A stretch of DNA of 64,000 nt, taken from contig JAFECT010000003.1 of the NCBI GenBank assembly GCA_018241995.1, positions 62,001 through 126,000 on the forward strand, in the 5' to 3' direction. Position 1 is the stretch's first letter. Every line of letters begins with the position of its first letter. The notes beneath the pieces are model-generated. The model had not been told where the DNA came from. It saw only the letters and a list, made by a program, of their open reading frames with translations, and searched no databases. Made by a program: the position numbers and the translations under genes. This stretch comes from Pseudomonadota bacterium. GTDB lineage: Bacteria > Pseudomonadota > Alphaproteobacteria > Caulobacterales > Caulobacteraceae. Below are positions 40,505 to 49,917 of this stretch, piece after piece.

Positions 40505-41596
40505 TCACGCGATTTTTGCCGCCAACTTGTCGCGTCCGAAGCGATTTCCCAAGGCCCGCAAGGCCTCGCGCGCGGGGCGCTCGATCAGGTGGTGCGACGC
40601 CCCGGCGATGGGAATCACCATGAAAACGAAGCTGAGCCACATCCAGACGGGCATGTGATTCGTCTCGATATGGAGCAGCTTCTGGGCCGCATTCGGGAAC
40701 AGGATCTTCCACGGAATGCAGACCATGTAGATCGAGTAGCTGACCTCGCCGAGCCAGACGAACAGCGGGCTCGACAGCAGCGGCGCGCGGGTATTGGCCA
40801 GGCCCGCGAGCATCAGGATCAGGAGGCCGAACAGGCTGACGATCACCGCGTCCTGGGCGCCCAGCACGGCGAAGGCCACGATGGCGATCAGGGTGAGGGC
40901 GGCGCCCCAGGCGGCGAAGCCGGCACGCTCCGCCGCGCCCTTGCGCCACGCCAGATAGACCGCGCAGCCGTAGGCGAAGCAGGGAACGATGCGCAGCGCG
41001 CCCCAGGCGATGGTGGCCTCGGTGAGGGGGAAGCCCGCCAGGGCCTGGAAGACGGCGTAGAGGCCGAACAGGAGCGCAATGGCCCCGACGACCGCGGCTT
41101 GCGGGCGCTCACGCAGGCGCCAGGCGATCCAGGCGAAGGCTGGGAAGCAGAGATAGGCGAACCACTCCGCCGAGATCGACCAGGAGGGATGGTTCCAGCC
41201 CGCCACCGGCGCGAAGCCCCAGGCTTGCAGCAGTAGCAGGTTGGCCGGCAGGGCCTTCAGCGAAACGATGTTCGGATCGATGCTCAGGCCGGCGAGCAGC
41301 GCCGCGCCGCCCATCACGCCCACCCCCAGGAGTGTGGCCAGATGCAGCGGATAGACCCGCGCCAGCCGCGCCCACAGGAACGACCCGTACTTGAACCGGC
41401 CCTCGCCCGCGCCTTCGAGATAGACGTGGCAGAGGATGAAGCCCGAGAGCACGAAGAACAGCTCCACCCCCAGATAGCCCTTGGAGACGAAGGCGGGCAT
41501 GTGCGGGTCGAGGTTCGGCCAATAGTGGTACAGCACGACCCACATCGCCGCGAAGAAGCGCATGGAGGTCAGGGGCTTGAGGTGCTGTGCGGGCAT
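40505..41596 (-). CDS. Acyltransferase family 3 (OafA/NolL-type)
   Basis: A 363-residue inner-membrane O-acyltransferase with about ten helices. It has LTSMRFFAAMWVVLYHYWPN (catalytic His in the RFFAA...YH motif), GYLGVELFFVLSGFILCHVY, and WSISAEWFAYLCFPAF. ATG 41596 follows GGAG; an upstream in-frame TTG (41638) has no site. Such proteins acylate surface polysaccharides or sugars. No glycan cluster is adjacent. Confidence 0.9.
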   Translation of the reverse strand: MPAQHLKPLTSMRFFAAMWVVLYHYWPNLDPHMPAFVSKGYLGVELFFVLSGFILCHVYLEGAGEGRFKYGSFLWARLARVYPLHLATLLGVGVMGGAALLAGLSIDPNIVSLKALPANLLLLQAWGFAPVAGWNHPSWSISAEWFAYLCFPAFAWIAWRLRERPQAAVVGAIALLFGLYAVFQALAGFPLTEATIAWGALRIVPCFAYGCAVYLAWRKGAAERAGFAAWGAALTLIAIVAFAVLGAQDAVIVSLFGLLILMLAGLANTRAPLLSSPLFVWLGEVSYSIYMVCIPWKILFPNAAQKLLHIETNHMPVWMWLSFVFMVIPIAGASHHLIERPAREALRALGNRFGRDKLAAKIA

Positions 41597-41698
41597 TTCG
41601 GGCTCCACCGTACCGTTTTGGCCTTGAGGAACAGTCAACGCCCGCCACGTGCATGAGCCGTGCCGGAATTCGTGTTCCAGGCGAGGACGGGGGAGAGT

Positions 41699-42052
41699 TC
41701 AGGCGTGCAGGCTGCGCTTCAGCCGCCGGCGAACCCTGGCCTCGGGATCCCAGTTCTTGATGTGGCGATCCTTGGAGATGGCGCCGAACAGATAGGCGAT
41801 GCAGAGACCGCCGTAGCCGGCCAGGATCAGGTTCAGCAGGGTCCCGGCGCCGCCGTGGCTGAGCGCATGCAGACCGGCGGCGACGCGGCGTCCGTAGGCG
41901 GACTGGTCGATCAGCTGCGGCCCGGTGACGAGAAGGACGTGGACGACGGTGACGGCCGAGAACACCAGGAAGGCGGCGCCGAGCCGGTTTCTGATCTGCA
42001 GGCCCAGCAGCATGCCGAGGCCGATAAGCAGGAAGGTGATCCACATGGCCAT
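41699..42052 (-). CDS. Hypothetical membrane protein, 117 aa
   Basis: Three hydrophobic helices (MWITFLLIGLGMLLGLQIRN, AFLVFSAVTVVHVLLVTG, LNLILAGYGGLCIAYLFGA) and a basic tail (VRRRLKRSLHA). The start is uncertain: ATG 42052 lacks a good RBS and a TTG at 42067 is possible. No family recognised. Same strand as the acyltransferase, 102 bp upstream of it. Confidence 0.6.
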   Translation of the reverse strand: MAMWITFLLIGLGMLLGLQIRNRLGAAFLVFSAVTVVHVLLVTGPQLIDQSAYGRRVAAGLHALSHGGAGTLLNLILAGYGGLCIAYLFGAISKDRHIKNWDPEARVRRRLKRSLHA

Positions 42053-42150
42053 ACGCGCCCGATACAAACCCTGGGAGTATGACGCCTGCGTCCTTGCATG
42101 CGAATTAAGCTATTGAGTGAACAGGGATTCTGCATGAATCGAGATTATCC

Positions 42151-42570
42151 ATGATCGAACGGCTGATCAGCGAAGGCGCGGCGGCGACCGGTTTGAGCGA
42201 GGCGCAGGTGCGCATGGCGCTGGCCGGGGCGCTGGGACTGCTGCGCAAGCACGCCGCCCTGGACCGGTTGAACGCGCTGTACGCGGCGGTTCCAGGCGCG
42301 GAGGCCCTGGCCAATTCGCCTGACGCCCAGGTGAAGGGCGGAGGCGGGCTGTTCGGCGGGCTGATGAAGAGCGCGGGCGGCGTCTCGGGCGCGGCCATGG
42401 CCGACGCCATGGGCATGCTCGACAAGGCCCAGCGCGCGGGCGTGGGCAAGCCGCAGCTCAAGGCGCTGCTGGCCGTGGCGCAGGACCAGATCCGCGCCGC
42501 GGGCGGCGGCGAGGTGCTGGGCGACGCCATCGAGAGCATCCCCGGCGTCGGGACGTTGCTGAAGCGCTAG
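42151..42570 (+). CDS. Hypothetical helical protein (DUF2780/DUF2267-like)
   Basis: The protein has 139 residues, without signal. It reads as two amphipathic helix groups (EGAAATGLSEAQVRMALAGAL, GKPQLKALLAVAQDQIRAA) around a Gly-rich loop (QVKGGGGLFGGLMKSAGG), ending ESIPGVGTLLKR. The PG...L pattern resembles DUF2780; the assignment is tentative. Stop codon overlaps the next gene's stop in CTAG. Confidence 0.6.
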   Translation: MIERLISEGAAATGLSEAQVRMALAGALGLLRKHAALDRLNALYAAVPGAEALANSPDAQVKGGGGLFGGLMKSAGGVSGAAMADAMGMLDKAQRAGVGKPQLKALLAVAQDQIRAAGGGEVLGDAIESIPGVGTLLKR

Positions 42571-43091
42571 CCGGAGGTGTCTATGCGGCGAATCCGGCCG
42601 CCCTCGAAGTAGTAAGCCTGCGCCCACGCCTCCATCTGCTCGTAGATTACCGAGCCGTGGCGAACCCGCGCTTTGCGATCGCCGCCCCATTCTTCGTACA
42701 GCCCCGGCTCGCCGCGCCAAACGACCAGCGCCGTCGAAGTTCGCCAGGGTGCGGAGAGTGTGTCCGCTCTCAGCCTTCCGTGCGGATGCCAGAGCAGGAC
42801 GAGCTTTTGCCGCCGAAGGGCGCCTGAGCCCGACACCAACGCCAGGGCGTAGTCGGCGCGACCGTCGCCATCGATGTCGAGCTTCGCCACGCCGGGTGAT
42901 TGCGCGGGGTGATACTGGTCCCAGAGCTGGCGGTCGTCGACGCCCAAGGCCTCATAGCCGAGCGGCGACCACCCCGGCTGTCCGCGCAGGTACGCGCGCA
43001 CTTCCGCGGGCAGGTCTTGAGCGGGCGCCGCTGCGCCGCAGCACAGTGCGCAGGCGAGCGCCAAGGCGCCAGCGGAAAGGCGGCGGCCCAA
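42567..43091 (-). CDS. Exported protein with calcium-loop-like motif
   Basis: The protein has 174 residues with a Sec signal (AGALALACALCCGAAAPAQ). KLDIDGDGRADYALAL is a DxDxDG loop as in FG-GAP/VCBS-type repeats, so calcium binding is plausible. It contains several Trp and Tyr (WSPLGYEALG, YEEWGG). The start is a TTG 8 nt after the M20 stop, with AGGG upstream. Last gene of the minus-strand operon from DUF2231. Confidence 0.65.
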   Translation of the reverse strand: MGRRLSAGALALACALCCGAAAPAQDLPAEVRAYLRGQPGWSPLGYEALGVDDRQLWDQYHPAQSPGVAKLDIDGDGRADYALALVSGSGALRRQKLVLLWHPHGRLRADTLSAPWRTSTALVVWRGEPGLYEEWGGDRKARVRHGSVIYEQMEAWAQAYYFEGGRIRRIDTSG

Positions 43092-43099
43092 GACCGACC

Positions 43100-44371
43100 C
43101 TACTTCGCCACCGGCTTAGCGGGCTTGGCCGAGACGTCCATGATCAGCTTGGTCAGCAGATAGAGCCTGGGCGTCAGCGAGGTCAGGTCCAGGTACTCCT
43201 CGTCGGAGTGGAAGCCGCCGCCGACAGGGCCCAGGCCGTCCAGGGCCGGCACGCCATGGGCGTGGGCCAGGGCCGATTCCGAGGCGCCGCCGTTGCCTGA
43301 CGTGCCGAGCTCACGGCCCAGTCCGGCGTAGACCGCCTGGGCGCGCGCGGCCAGGTCGTCGGTGGACGGGTTGTTGGGCAGGGGCGGGAAGGCCGGCTCG
43401 CGCCAGACCTTGACCTTGGTGTCGGGCACGACGGTGGTCCTGGCGGCGGCTTGTAGCGCTTCGTCGACCTTGTCGAAGTCGCCGTTCTCGCGCACCCGCA
43501 CATTGACCTGGGCCTCGGCATGGTCGGGGATGATGTTGGCGCGCGTGCCGCCCTGGATGGTGGTGACATTGACCGTGCGCCCGGCGCCCGAGTGGGGCAT
43601 GGCGTCCTCGGTCTGCAGCTGATGCATCAGCTCGACGATGGCGTTGCGGCCGTCCTGCGGCGCGACGCCGGCGTGGGCGGCGCGGCCCTCGACCTCGACG
43701 TGCCAGGTAGCCGAGCCCTTGCGCCAGACGGTCAGCGCGTCGGGCGGATCGCCCGGCTCCAGGTTGAATTCCACGTCCGCGTCGCCCAGCAGGCTGTCGA
43801 TCAGCTTGCGCGTCCCCGGCGAGCCGCGTTCCTCGCTGGTCTCGATCAGGAAGACGACCTTGGCGTAGTTGTCGAACTTGAGCTGCTGCAGCAGGCTCAT
43901 GGCCATCACGCCCTCGACCACCCCGCCCTTCTCGTCCGAGACGCCTGGGCCGCGGGCCTTGTCGCCGTCGATCCGGAAGGGCCGCTTGGCCACGGTGCCC
44001 GGGCCGAACACCGTATCGATGTGGCCGATCAGCAGGATCTTGGCCTTGCCCTTGCCGGTGAAGGTCGCGACCAGGTTGTCGGGCAGGCCGGGCGCCTCGG
44101 CGGGCACGCTCTGGATCGAGGCGCCCAGGGCCTTGAGCCGGGGGATCAGGATCGCCTCGACCTTCTGTCCGCCCTCCGCGTCGCCGGTTCCGGAATCGAC
44201 GTTGACCACGGCCTCGAGCAGCTTGAGCTGGTCGGCGCGGGCGGCCTCGGCGGCGGCCCAGACCTTCTTGTCGGGCTGGGGCTTGGCGGCGGGCTTGGCC
44301 AGGGCCTGGCCCGAGGCCAGCACGGCCAATACGGCGCAGCCGGCCATCAGGCCTGCGATCTTGCGGTTCAT
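43100..44371 (-). CDS. M20 family carboxypeptidase (CPG2-like), exported
   Basis: The protein has 423 residues with a signal (AGLMAGCAVLAVLASGQALA). All metal ligands are present, unlike the M20 protein at the left end: IGHIDTVF (His, Asp), GPGVSDEKGG (bridging Asp), TSEERGSPG (catalytic and metal Glu), EPGDP and the C-terminal GGGFHSDEEYL (His). This is the pattern of glutamate carboxypeptidase/carboxypeptidase G2. Probably trims C-terminal glutamate or similar residues in the periplasm. Confidence 0.92.
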   Translation of the reverse strand: MNRKIAGLMAGCAVLAVLASGQALAKPAAKPQPDKKVWAAAEAARADQLKLLEAVVNVDSGTGDAEGGQKVEAILIPRLKALGASIQSVPAEAPGLPDNLVATFTGKGKAKILLIGHIDTVFGPGTVAKRPFRIDGDKARGPGVSDEKGGVVEGVMAMSLLQQLKFDNYAKVVFLIETSEERGSPGTRKLIDSLLGDADVEFNLEPGDPPDALTVWRKGSATWHVEVEGRAAHAGVAPQDGRNAIVELMHQLQTEDAMPHSGAGRTVNVTTIQGGTRANIIPDHAEAQVNVRVRENGDFDKVDEALQAAARTTVVPDTKVKVWREPAFPPLPNNPSTDDLAARAQAVYAGLGRELGTSGNGGASESALAHAHGVPALDGLGPVGGGFHSDEEYLDLTSLTPRLYLLTKLIMDVSAKPAKPVAK

Positions 44372-44421
44372 GCGCGGAACTCCCCTCCCGAACGCGGTAG
44401 GGAAGACTGTCTAGCCCGCGA

Positions 44422-45750
44422 TCAGCCGCCGGTCACCCGCCAGATCACGCCGCCGACGTCGTCGGCCACGATCAGGGCGCCGGTACGGTCAAAGGCGACG
44501 CCCACGGGGCGGCCCTGCACCTTGCCCTTGGTCTTCATGAAGCCGCCCAGGATGGTGACCGGCTGGCCGTTGGGTTTTCCGCCCTGGAACGGCACGAACA
44601 CCACCTTGTAGCCGTGCGGATTGGCGCGGTTCCACGAGCCGTGTTCGCCGACGAACGCCCCGCCGCGATAGCGGGCAGGCAGGGTCGAGCCCGTGTCGAA
44701 GGTCATGCCGAGCGGCGCCACGTGCGAGCCCAGGGCGTAGTCCGGCGCGACGGCGGTCTTCACCAGGTCCGGCCGTTGGGGCTGCACCCGCGTGTCCACG
44801 TGCTGACCGTAGTAGCTGTAGGGCCAGCCGTAGAAGGCGCCGTCCTTCACCGAGGTCAGGTAGTCGGGCACCAGGTCGTCGCCCAGCTCGTCACGCTCGT
44901 TCGCCACGGTCCACAGGGCGCCGGTGGTCGGCTCCCAACCCATGCCGTTGGGATTGCGCAGGCCGGTCGCGAACAGGCGCATGCGACCAGACGCGCGGTC
45001 CATCTCGTAGATCGCGGCGCGGCCGTACTCGGCGGCCAGACCGTTCTCGCCGATGTTCGAGTTGGAGCCGACGGTCACATAGAGCTTTGTCCCGTCCGGG
45101 CTGGCGATGATCGACTTGGTCCAATGGTGATTGATCGGTCCGCCCGGCAGCTCGGCCATCTTGACGGCTGGGGCAGTGATCGAAGTCGCGCCCGGCGTAT
45201 AGGGGAAGCGCAGCACAGCATCGGTGTCGGCGACGTAGAGGTCATTGCCCACGAGAACCATGCCAAAGGGGTGGTCGAGGCCGCTGATGAACACGCTGCG
45301 GCTGGCGGGCTGGCCCGGAGCGCCCGGACGGATCAACTCGATGCGGTTGGCGCTGGGCGTCGCTGCGCCCGCGTGGCCCATCACCAGGCCCATGACGATG
45401 TCCTTGGCGCGCGTCGGCGGCGGCGCTTTCGGGTCGTTGGCCTCGGCCACCAGGATGTCGCCGTTGGGCAGGGGATAGACCCAGCGCGGATGCGGCAGGC
45501 CGGTGGCCAGGGCAGTGACTTTCAGCCCCGGCGCGGCTTCCGGCGTCGCGCCGGCGCTCCAGCCCACCACCTTGGCCACGCCCATCGGCGGCAGCAGATA
45601 ATGGTGCGGCGGAGGCAGCACGGGGTTGGGGCCGGTCGGGCCGTCGGCGCCGCCGGCGTGCTGCGACCCGCAACCGGCGGCCAACGCCGCCAGCCCTGCG
45701 GAAAAGGCAAGGCCTGCGAGCCTGCGCATCGGTCTGCCGGGGGCGCTCAT
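44422..45750 (-). CDS. PQQ-dependent sugar/sorbosone-type dehydrogenase, lipoprotein
   Basis: The protein has 442 residues; lipobox LAALAAGCGS. A six-bladed propeller of the GDH-B/L-sorbosone dehydrogenase type: LATGLPHPRWVYPLPNGDILVAE, DLYVADTDAVLRFPY, YVTVGSNSNIGENGLA, ATGLRNPNGMGWEPTTGALW, and AFVGEHGSWNRANPHGYKVVFVPF. Probably periplasmic; whether it binds PQQ is inferred from the family. Its ATG overlaps the DUF2231 stop (ATGA). Confidence 0.88.
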   Translation of the reverse strand: MSAPGRPMRRLAGLAFSAGLAALAAGCGSQHAGGADGPTGPNPVLPPPHHYLLPPMGVAKVVGWSAGATPEAAPGLKVTALATGLPHPRWVYPLPNGDILVAEANDPKAPPPTRAKDIVMGLVMGHAGAATPSANRIELIRPGAPGQPASRSVFISGLDHPFGMVLVGNDLYVADTDAVLRFPYTPGATSITAPAVKMAELPGGPINHHWTKSIIASPDGTKLYVTVGSNSNIGENGLAAEYGRAAIYEMDRASGRMRLFATGLRNPNGMGWEPTTGALWTVANERDELGDDLVPDYLTSVKDGAFYGWPYSYYGQHVDTRVQPQRPDLVKTAVAPDYALGSHVAPLGMTFDTGSTLPARYRGGAFVGEHGSWNRANPHGYKVVFVPFQGGKPNGQPVTILGGFMKTKGKVQGRPVGVAFDRTGALIVADDVGGVIWRVTGG

Positions 45751-46193
45751 TCCGCCACCCCCACCTTCTTGCGATAGACCAGCTCCCAGCCCAGCCAGCC
45801 GGTCACCGCCAGGATCAGCACCACGATGACCGAAAGGGTCAGACCAGTCGGGACCACCGCATCGGCGCCGTCGCGGGTGTGGACCAGCTCGTTGAAGATT
45901 TGCAGCACGGTGGCGGTCACATTGCCGATCATGTGCGCCCAGGCGGTCTTGTGCTCACGCACCCCGCGGCTGCCGAGGAAGTCGACCAGCCCGGCCGTCG
46001 CCGCCAGGCCCGCCATCACCAGGCCCGCCAGGATCAGCCAGGCCGAGGCGTTGAGCCAGAACAGATTGTAGCTGTTCGCATAGGCGATGTCGGTGAACAG
46101 CGCGCCGATCCAGAAGGCGATCGGGAACGAGACCAGCATCGGATGGATCGGATGGCCCGCGATACGGGCCGTCGAATGGGCGGGTTCGGTCAT
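45747..46193 (-). CDS. DUF2231 membrane protein
   Basis: The protein has 148 residues and four helices. Typical opening AGHPIHPMLVSFPIAFWIGALFTD, then NAFW-like LFWLNASAWLILAGLVMAG, a basic loop GSRGVREH and a last helix LILAVTGWLGWELVYRKK. Starts at ATG 46193 because the family motif lies just inside; further in-frame codons upstream look non-coding. Coupled to the sorbosone-type dehydrogenase, with which DUF2231 proteins often pair, possibly as electron acceptor anchor (inference). Confidence 0.82.
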   Translation of the reverse strand: MTEPAHSTARIAGHPIHPMLVSFPIAFWIGALFTDIAYANSYNLFWLNASAWLILAGLVMAGLAATAGLVDFLGSRGVREHKTAWAHMIGNVTATVLQIFNELVHTRDGADAVVPTGLTLSVIVVLILAVTGWLGWELVYRKKVGVAE

Positions 46194-46304
46194 TGAGGGG
46201 CTTTCGCAAGCGCGGCCGCGTCGTGCGGCATTGCTAAGACGAGCGGGCGACCCCGCGAGTTCCATCCGAGCGTCGGTCAAATTGGGGCGATGGACGGCAA
46301 ATCT

Positions 46305-46324
46305 TCACTGACGAATGAGTGAAT
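46305..46324. promoter_or_regulatory. Inverted repeat TTCACT-N8-AGTGAA upstream of thiolase
   Basis: A 6-bp perfect inverted repeat, extended to 7 of 8 matches (TTCACTGA-CGAA-TGAGTGAA), in the 206-bp divergent gap between DUF2231 and the thiolase. Size and symmetry suit a TetR-family operator, as is common for fatty-acid degradation genes. Confidence 0.5.
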
Positions 46325-46399
46325 ATCATCCAGCCTATTGATGACGCGCGCCGCACGGCCTAGGTCGGGGAGCGAAGACCTCTCTCGGAGCCTCCTCCC

Positions 46400-47587
46400 A
46401 TGCGCGAAGCCGTCATCGTCTCCTACGCCCGCACCGGCCTGGCCAAGTCGGTCAGGGGCGGGTTCAACGACACCCACGGCGCGGCCATGGCCGGCTTCGC
46501 CATCCAGCAGGCCGTCGCCCGCGCCAAGGTCGAGCCCGAGGCGGTCGAGGAGGTGGTGATGGGCGTGGGCATGCCCGAGGGCGCCACCGGCCAGAACATC
46601 GGCCGCACCTCAGCGCTGTGGGCGGGCCTGCCGATCACCACCTCGGGCCACACGGTCAGCCGCTTCTGCTCTTCGGGCCTGCAGTCGATCGCGACCGCGT
46701 CGGCCTTCGTCGAGCGCGAGGGCGCGCCGATCGTGGTCGCCGGCGGCGTCGAGTCGATCTCGCTGGTGCAGATGGGCGGCGCCTTCAACACCTTCCACCT
46801 GACCGAGGAGAAGCTGTTGGGCACGCATCCGGACATCTGGATGCCGATGATCGACACCGCCGACATCGTCGCCCAGCGCTATGGCGTCAGCCGGGAATAT
46901 CAGGACGAATACGCCCTGCGTTCGCAGCAGCGCATGGCTGCGGCCCAGGCGGCGGGCAAGTTCAAGGACGAGATCGTGCCCATGCCGGCCAAGATGAAGA
47001 AGCTCGACAAGGCCACCGGCGAGACCTCGATCGTCGACTATGTGGTCGATCGCGACGAGTGCAATCGGCCGGACACGACGCTGGAAGGCCTGGCCGCCCT
47101 GAAGCCCGTGATGGGCGAGGGCAAGACGGTCACCGCCGGCAACGCCTCCCAGCTCGCTGACGGCGGGGCTGCGGTGGTGATCATGGACGCCAAGGAGGCG
47201 GCGCGCCGCGGGCTGGAACCGCTCGGCCGCCTGAAGGGCTTCGCCATCGCCGGCTGCTCGCCCGACGAGATGGGCATTGGCCCGGTGTTCGCCGTGCCGC
47301 GCCTGCTTGAGCGCCAGGGGCTGAAGATCGACGACATCGACCTGTGGGAGCTGAACGAGGCCTTCGCCTCGCAGTGCCTCTACTGCCGCGACACCCTCGG
47401 CATCGACCCGGAGAAGTACAACGTCAACGGCGGCTCCATCGCCATCGGCCACCCCTACGGCATGACCGGCACGCGGCTGGTCGGCCACGCCCTGCTGGAA
47501 GGCAAGCGGCGCGGCGCCAAGACCGCGGTGGTGACCATGTGCATCGGCGGCGGCATGGGCGCGGCGGGCCTGCTCGAGATCTACTGA
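46400..47587 (+). CDS. Acetyl-CoA C-acyltransferase (thiolase)
   Basis: A 395-residue cytoplasmic type II thiolase of beta-oxidation or acetoacetyl-CoA metabolism. Acyl-accepting Cys90 in [34 protein letters not shown] (catalytic His), and the proton-donor Cys in [16 protein letters not shown] precedes ATG 46400. No beta-oxidation multienzyme gene is adjacent, so chain length preference is unclear. Overlaps the next gene's 3' end by 7 nt. Confidence 0.93.
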   Translation: MREAVIVSYARTGLAKSVRGGFNDTHGAAMAGFAIQQAVARAKVEPEAVEEVVMGVGMPEGATGQNIGRTSALWAGLPITTSGHTVSRFCSSGLQSIATASAFVEREGAPIVVAGGVESISLVQMGGAFNTFHLTEEKLLGTHPDIWMPMIDTADIVAQRYGVSREYQDEYALRSQQRMAAAQAAGKFKDEIVPMPAKMKKLDKATGETSIVDYVVDRDECNRPDTTLEGLAALKPVMGEGKTVTAGNASQLADGGAAVVIMDAKEAARRGLEPLGRLKGFAIAGCSPDEMGIGPVFAVPRLLERQGLKIDDIDLWELNEAFASQCLYCRDTLGIDPEKYNVNGGSIAIGHPYGMTGTRLVGHALLEGKRRGAKTAVVTMCIGGGMGAAGLLEIY

Positions 47588-48054
47588 TCCGGGTCGGGCG
47601 GGGTCGGCAGGTCGCCGGGATCGCCGACCTCCGGCTCGCGCAACAGGGCTGAGACGTCGGCGCAGCCGTCGAAGCGCACGTCGCCGTAGATGACCCGCGC
47701 CCGCAGCGGATAGTCGTGCGGCCCCATGCCGTCCGAGCACTTGTCGCTCGTCACCACCACGCGGATCGGCACGCCCGCGGCCGTGCGCGTGCTCCAGACC
47801 GCAGTGTTGGCCTTCATGCGCAGGCCGGGGTTCGGGGCGATCGCGTGGGTCGCCTCGTGGTCGAAGCGCATCTGCCTGCCCACGATCTGCAGATCCCAGA
47901 ACGGCTCGGCGCCCTGCAGGGTCAGGTCCTGAGCGAGGTCGACGCCGTTCAGCACGTGCGGCCGGTACGCCTCGGGCATGGACTTCGCGTCGCCCGAGGC
48001 CCTGCATCCGCAGAGTAACAAGGCCATGGCGCAGGGCAGGAAGCGCGACCGCAT
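47581..48054 (-). CDS. COG3650-like lipoprotein
   Basis: A 157-residue lipoprotein (lipobox LLLCGC). The domain has [21 protein letters not shown] (the G-x-E-P-F-W motif of COG3650/META-like proteins), [24 protein letters not shown], and DVRFDGCAD; the two Cys could form a disulfide. Such proteins are periplasmic with unproven function. The RBS is weak. Confidence 0.75.
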   Translation of the reverse strand: MRSRFLPCAMALLLCGCRASGDAKSMPEAYRPHVLNGVDLAQDLTLQGAEPFWDLQIVGRQMRFDHEATHAIAPNPGLRMKANTAVWSTRTAAGVPIRVVVTSDKCSDGMGPHDYPLRARVIYGDVRFDGCADVSALLREPEVGDPGDLPTPPDPDQ

Positions 48055-48156
48055 AGAGGTCCCGTGCTGATCCGACGCCGGACATAAGGCCCAGCGTCGC
48101 GTTCTGAGGCAAGCGCGCCGCTGGTGGCCTGCGCGAACTGCCGTAAGCTCGTCGCC

Positions 48157-49302
48157 ATGAGTCGCGCCGCCGCCTTGCAGGTCTACGAGTTCTTCGCGGG
48201 CGGCGGCATGGCGCGCAAGGGCCTGGAGCAGGCGTCGGGCGCCCGCTTCGCCTGCGCCTTCGCCAACGACTTCGATCCCGTAAAGGCGCGGACCTATCGC
48301 GCCAACTTCGAGGCGGAACGCCTGCGTGAGGGTGACGTATGGGCGCTGGGGCCCGGCGACCTGCCCGGCCGCGCCGATCTGGCCTGGGCCTCCTCGCCCT
48401 GCCAGGACCTCAGCCTGGCGGGCGGCCGGGCGGGTCTGAAGGGTGGGCGATCCTCCGCCTTCTGGGGTTTCTGGCGGCTGATGCAGGCGCTGGACGTGGA
48501 GGGCCGCGCGCCGCGGGCCATCGTCATCGAGAACGTCACGGGCTTGCTGACGTCGGCCGGCGGCGCGGACTTCATCGCGCTTTGCGAGGCGCTGGCCGGG
48601 CTCGGCTACCGCTTCGGCGCCGTGGAGGCGGACGCCGAACTCTGGCTGCCGCAGTCGCGCCCGCGCCTGTTCGTCGTCGCCACGCGAGAGCCGCCGAGCG
48701 GGAGCCTTGCCGCGCCGCGGGAGCCCTTCCACAGCCGCGCCGTGCGCGAGGCGTTCGAGCGCTTGCCTGAGACCCTGAAGGTCGGCTGGGTGTGGTGGGC
48801 CCTTGCGACGCCCTTACGGCGCAACCGCGACCTCGCCTCGATCCTGGAGCCGGACGCGACGGCCGCCTGGTTCGATGAGGCCAAGACCGACCATCTGCTG
48901 AGCCTGATGGGGCCGGGTCACCGCCTGCGCCTGGAGACGGCCCTCGCCTCGGGCGAGCGTCGGGTGGGCGCCCTCTATCGGCGGGTGCGAGTCGAGCAGG
49001 GGCAGCGCGTGCAGCGCGCCGAGGTCCGCTTCGACGGCCTGGCCGGGTGCCTGCGCACGCCCGCGGGCGGGTCTTCCCGCCAGATCGTCGTGGTGGCGGA
49101 GGCCGGCAGGGTGCGCGCTCGGCAGCTTTCGGCGCGCGAGGCGGCGCGGCTGATGGGCCTGCCGGACGACTATCGCCTGCCGCAAGCATCGACGGCCGCG
49201 CTGAAGGTCTGCGGAGACGGGGTCGCGGTCCCGGTGGTGCGGGCGATCGCCGAGGGCGTTCTGGCGCCGCTCCTCGCCGCCCAGGCCGTCGAAGCGGCTT
49301 AA
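48157..49302 (+). CDS. DNA (cytosine-5-)-methyltransferase, solitary
   Basis: The protein has 381 residues. Motif I VYEFFAGGGMARKGLE (SAM binding), motif IV ASSPCQDLSLAG (nucleophile Cys82), motif VI IENVTGLL, motif VIII QSRPRLFVV, the target-recognition region (about 200-300), and motifs IX-X (ARQLSAREAARLMGLP, GDGVAVPVVRAIAEGV). No restriction endonuclease or Vsr gene flanks it, so it is likely a regulatory or protective orphan. Recognition site unknown. Stop overlaps the next gene's stop in TTAA. Confidence 0.92.
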   Translation: MSRAAALQVYEFFAGGGMARKGLEQASGARFACAFANDFDPVKARTYRANFEAERLREGDVWALGPGDLPGRADLAWASSPCQDLSLAGGRAGLKGGRSSAFWGFWRLMQALDVEGRAPRAIVIENVTGLLTSAGGADFIALCEALAGLGYRFGAVEADAELWLPQSRPRLFVVATREPPSGSLAAPREPFHSRAVREAFERLPETLKVGWVWWALATPLRRNRDLASILEPDATAAWFDEAKTDHLLSLMGPGHRLRLETALASGERRVGALYRRVRVEQGQRVQRAEVRFDGLAGCLRTPAGGSSRQIVVVAEAGRVRARQLSAREAARLMGLPDDYRLPQASTAALKVCGDGVAVPVVRAIAEGVLAPLLAAQAVEAA

Positions 49303-49592
49303 CCTTCCGCGTCCTCGTCGGTCCCGACCTGGTCGTCCCAGCCCTTTCGCGACGAATAGAACGCCAGCCACATCAGGCCGCCGCCCAGCAGGCCGGTCAC
49401 GACGAAGGCGATGCCGAGCGCGATCCAGCCGTGGATCGACATCTGGGTGTCGCCACCCATCTTCCACAGCTTCAGGAACCCCCAGACCACGAAGGCCAGG
49501 AAGCCCAGCAGGATGACCAGCAGCAGGACCAGGCCCAGGCCGTTGCGTCGTGGGCGGGGCTGGACCGGCGGCGGCGTGGGGGATTCGCTCAT
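49299..49592 (-). CDS. Hypothetical two-helix membrane protein, 97 aa
   Basis: N-terminal Pro-rich, basic segment (SPTPPPVQPRPRRNG), then two helices (LVLLLVILLGFLAFVVWGF and WIALGIAFVVTGLLGGGLMW) and an acidic tail (DDQVGTDEDAEG). Cytoplasmic ends and a short loop. No family recognised. Confidence 0.7.
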   Translation of the reverse strand: MSESPTPPPVQPRPRRNGLGLVLLLVILLGFLAFVVWGFLKLWKMGGDTQMSIHGWIALGIAFVVTGLLGGGLMWLAFYSSRKGWDDQVGTDEDAEG

Positions 49593-49917
49593 GGCGCGAT
49601 CCTAAGCCCTGGATTTCGTTTTCGGCGCGACCGAATGCGGGTGGGTGATGTTGATCCGCATTTCGTGATCAAACCTGCGACGGCGTGTCCCGGATGCAAC
49701 AGCTGAGGCTTATTTTTCAAGGGCTAAGCGGAAGCTTGGCGGGAAGCTTCACAGGCCACGAGACGTTGATCGTAAAGGGTTTCCGGCAAAAAGGCCTTGC
49801 GGTTAAGGCTGCGCGAAGGTCATTTACGGCCGCAACGGCGTCCGACGCATTCGGGGGGCGCTCCTTCGTACTAGTTCCAGTCCGGGTTTGGCCCGCGACC
49901 TGCAGCCACGGGGACCC
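49593..49917. other. 325-bp intergenic region before the M23 gene
   Basis: No gene I can support. It is AT-richer than its surroundings. A perfect 7-bp inverted repeat GAAGCTT-N6-AAGCTTC lies at 49731-49750. The segment from about 49770 to 49860 (GATCGTAAAGGG ... GGTTAAGGC) is a plausible promoter/leader zone for the M23 gene, but I cannot fix -35/-10 boxes. Confidence 0.5.

Noticed and set aside
48157..49592. Restriction-modification system
   Set aside because: The methyltransferase stands alone; the neighbour is a two-helix membrane protein without nuclease motifs.
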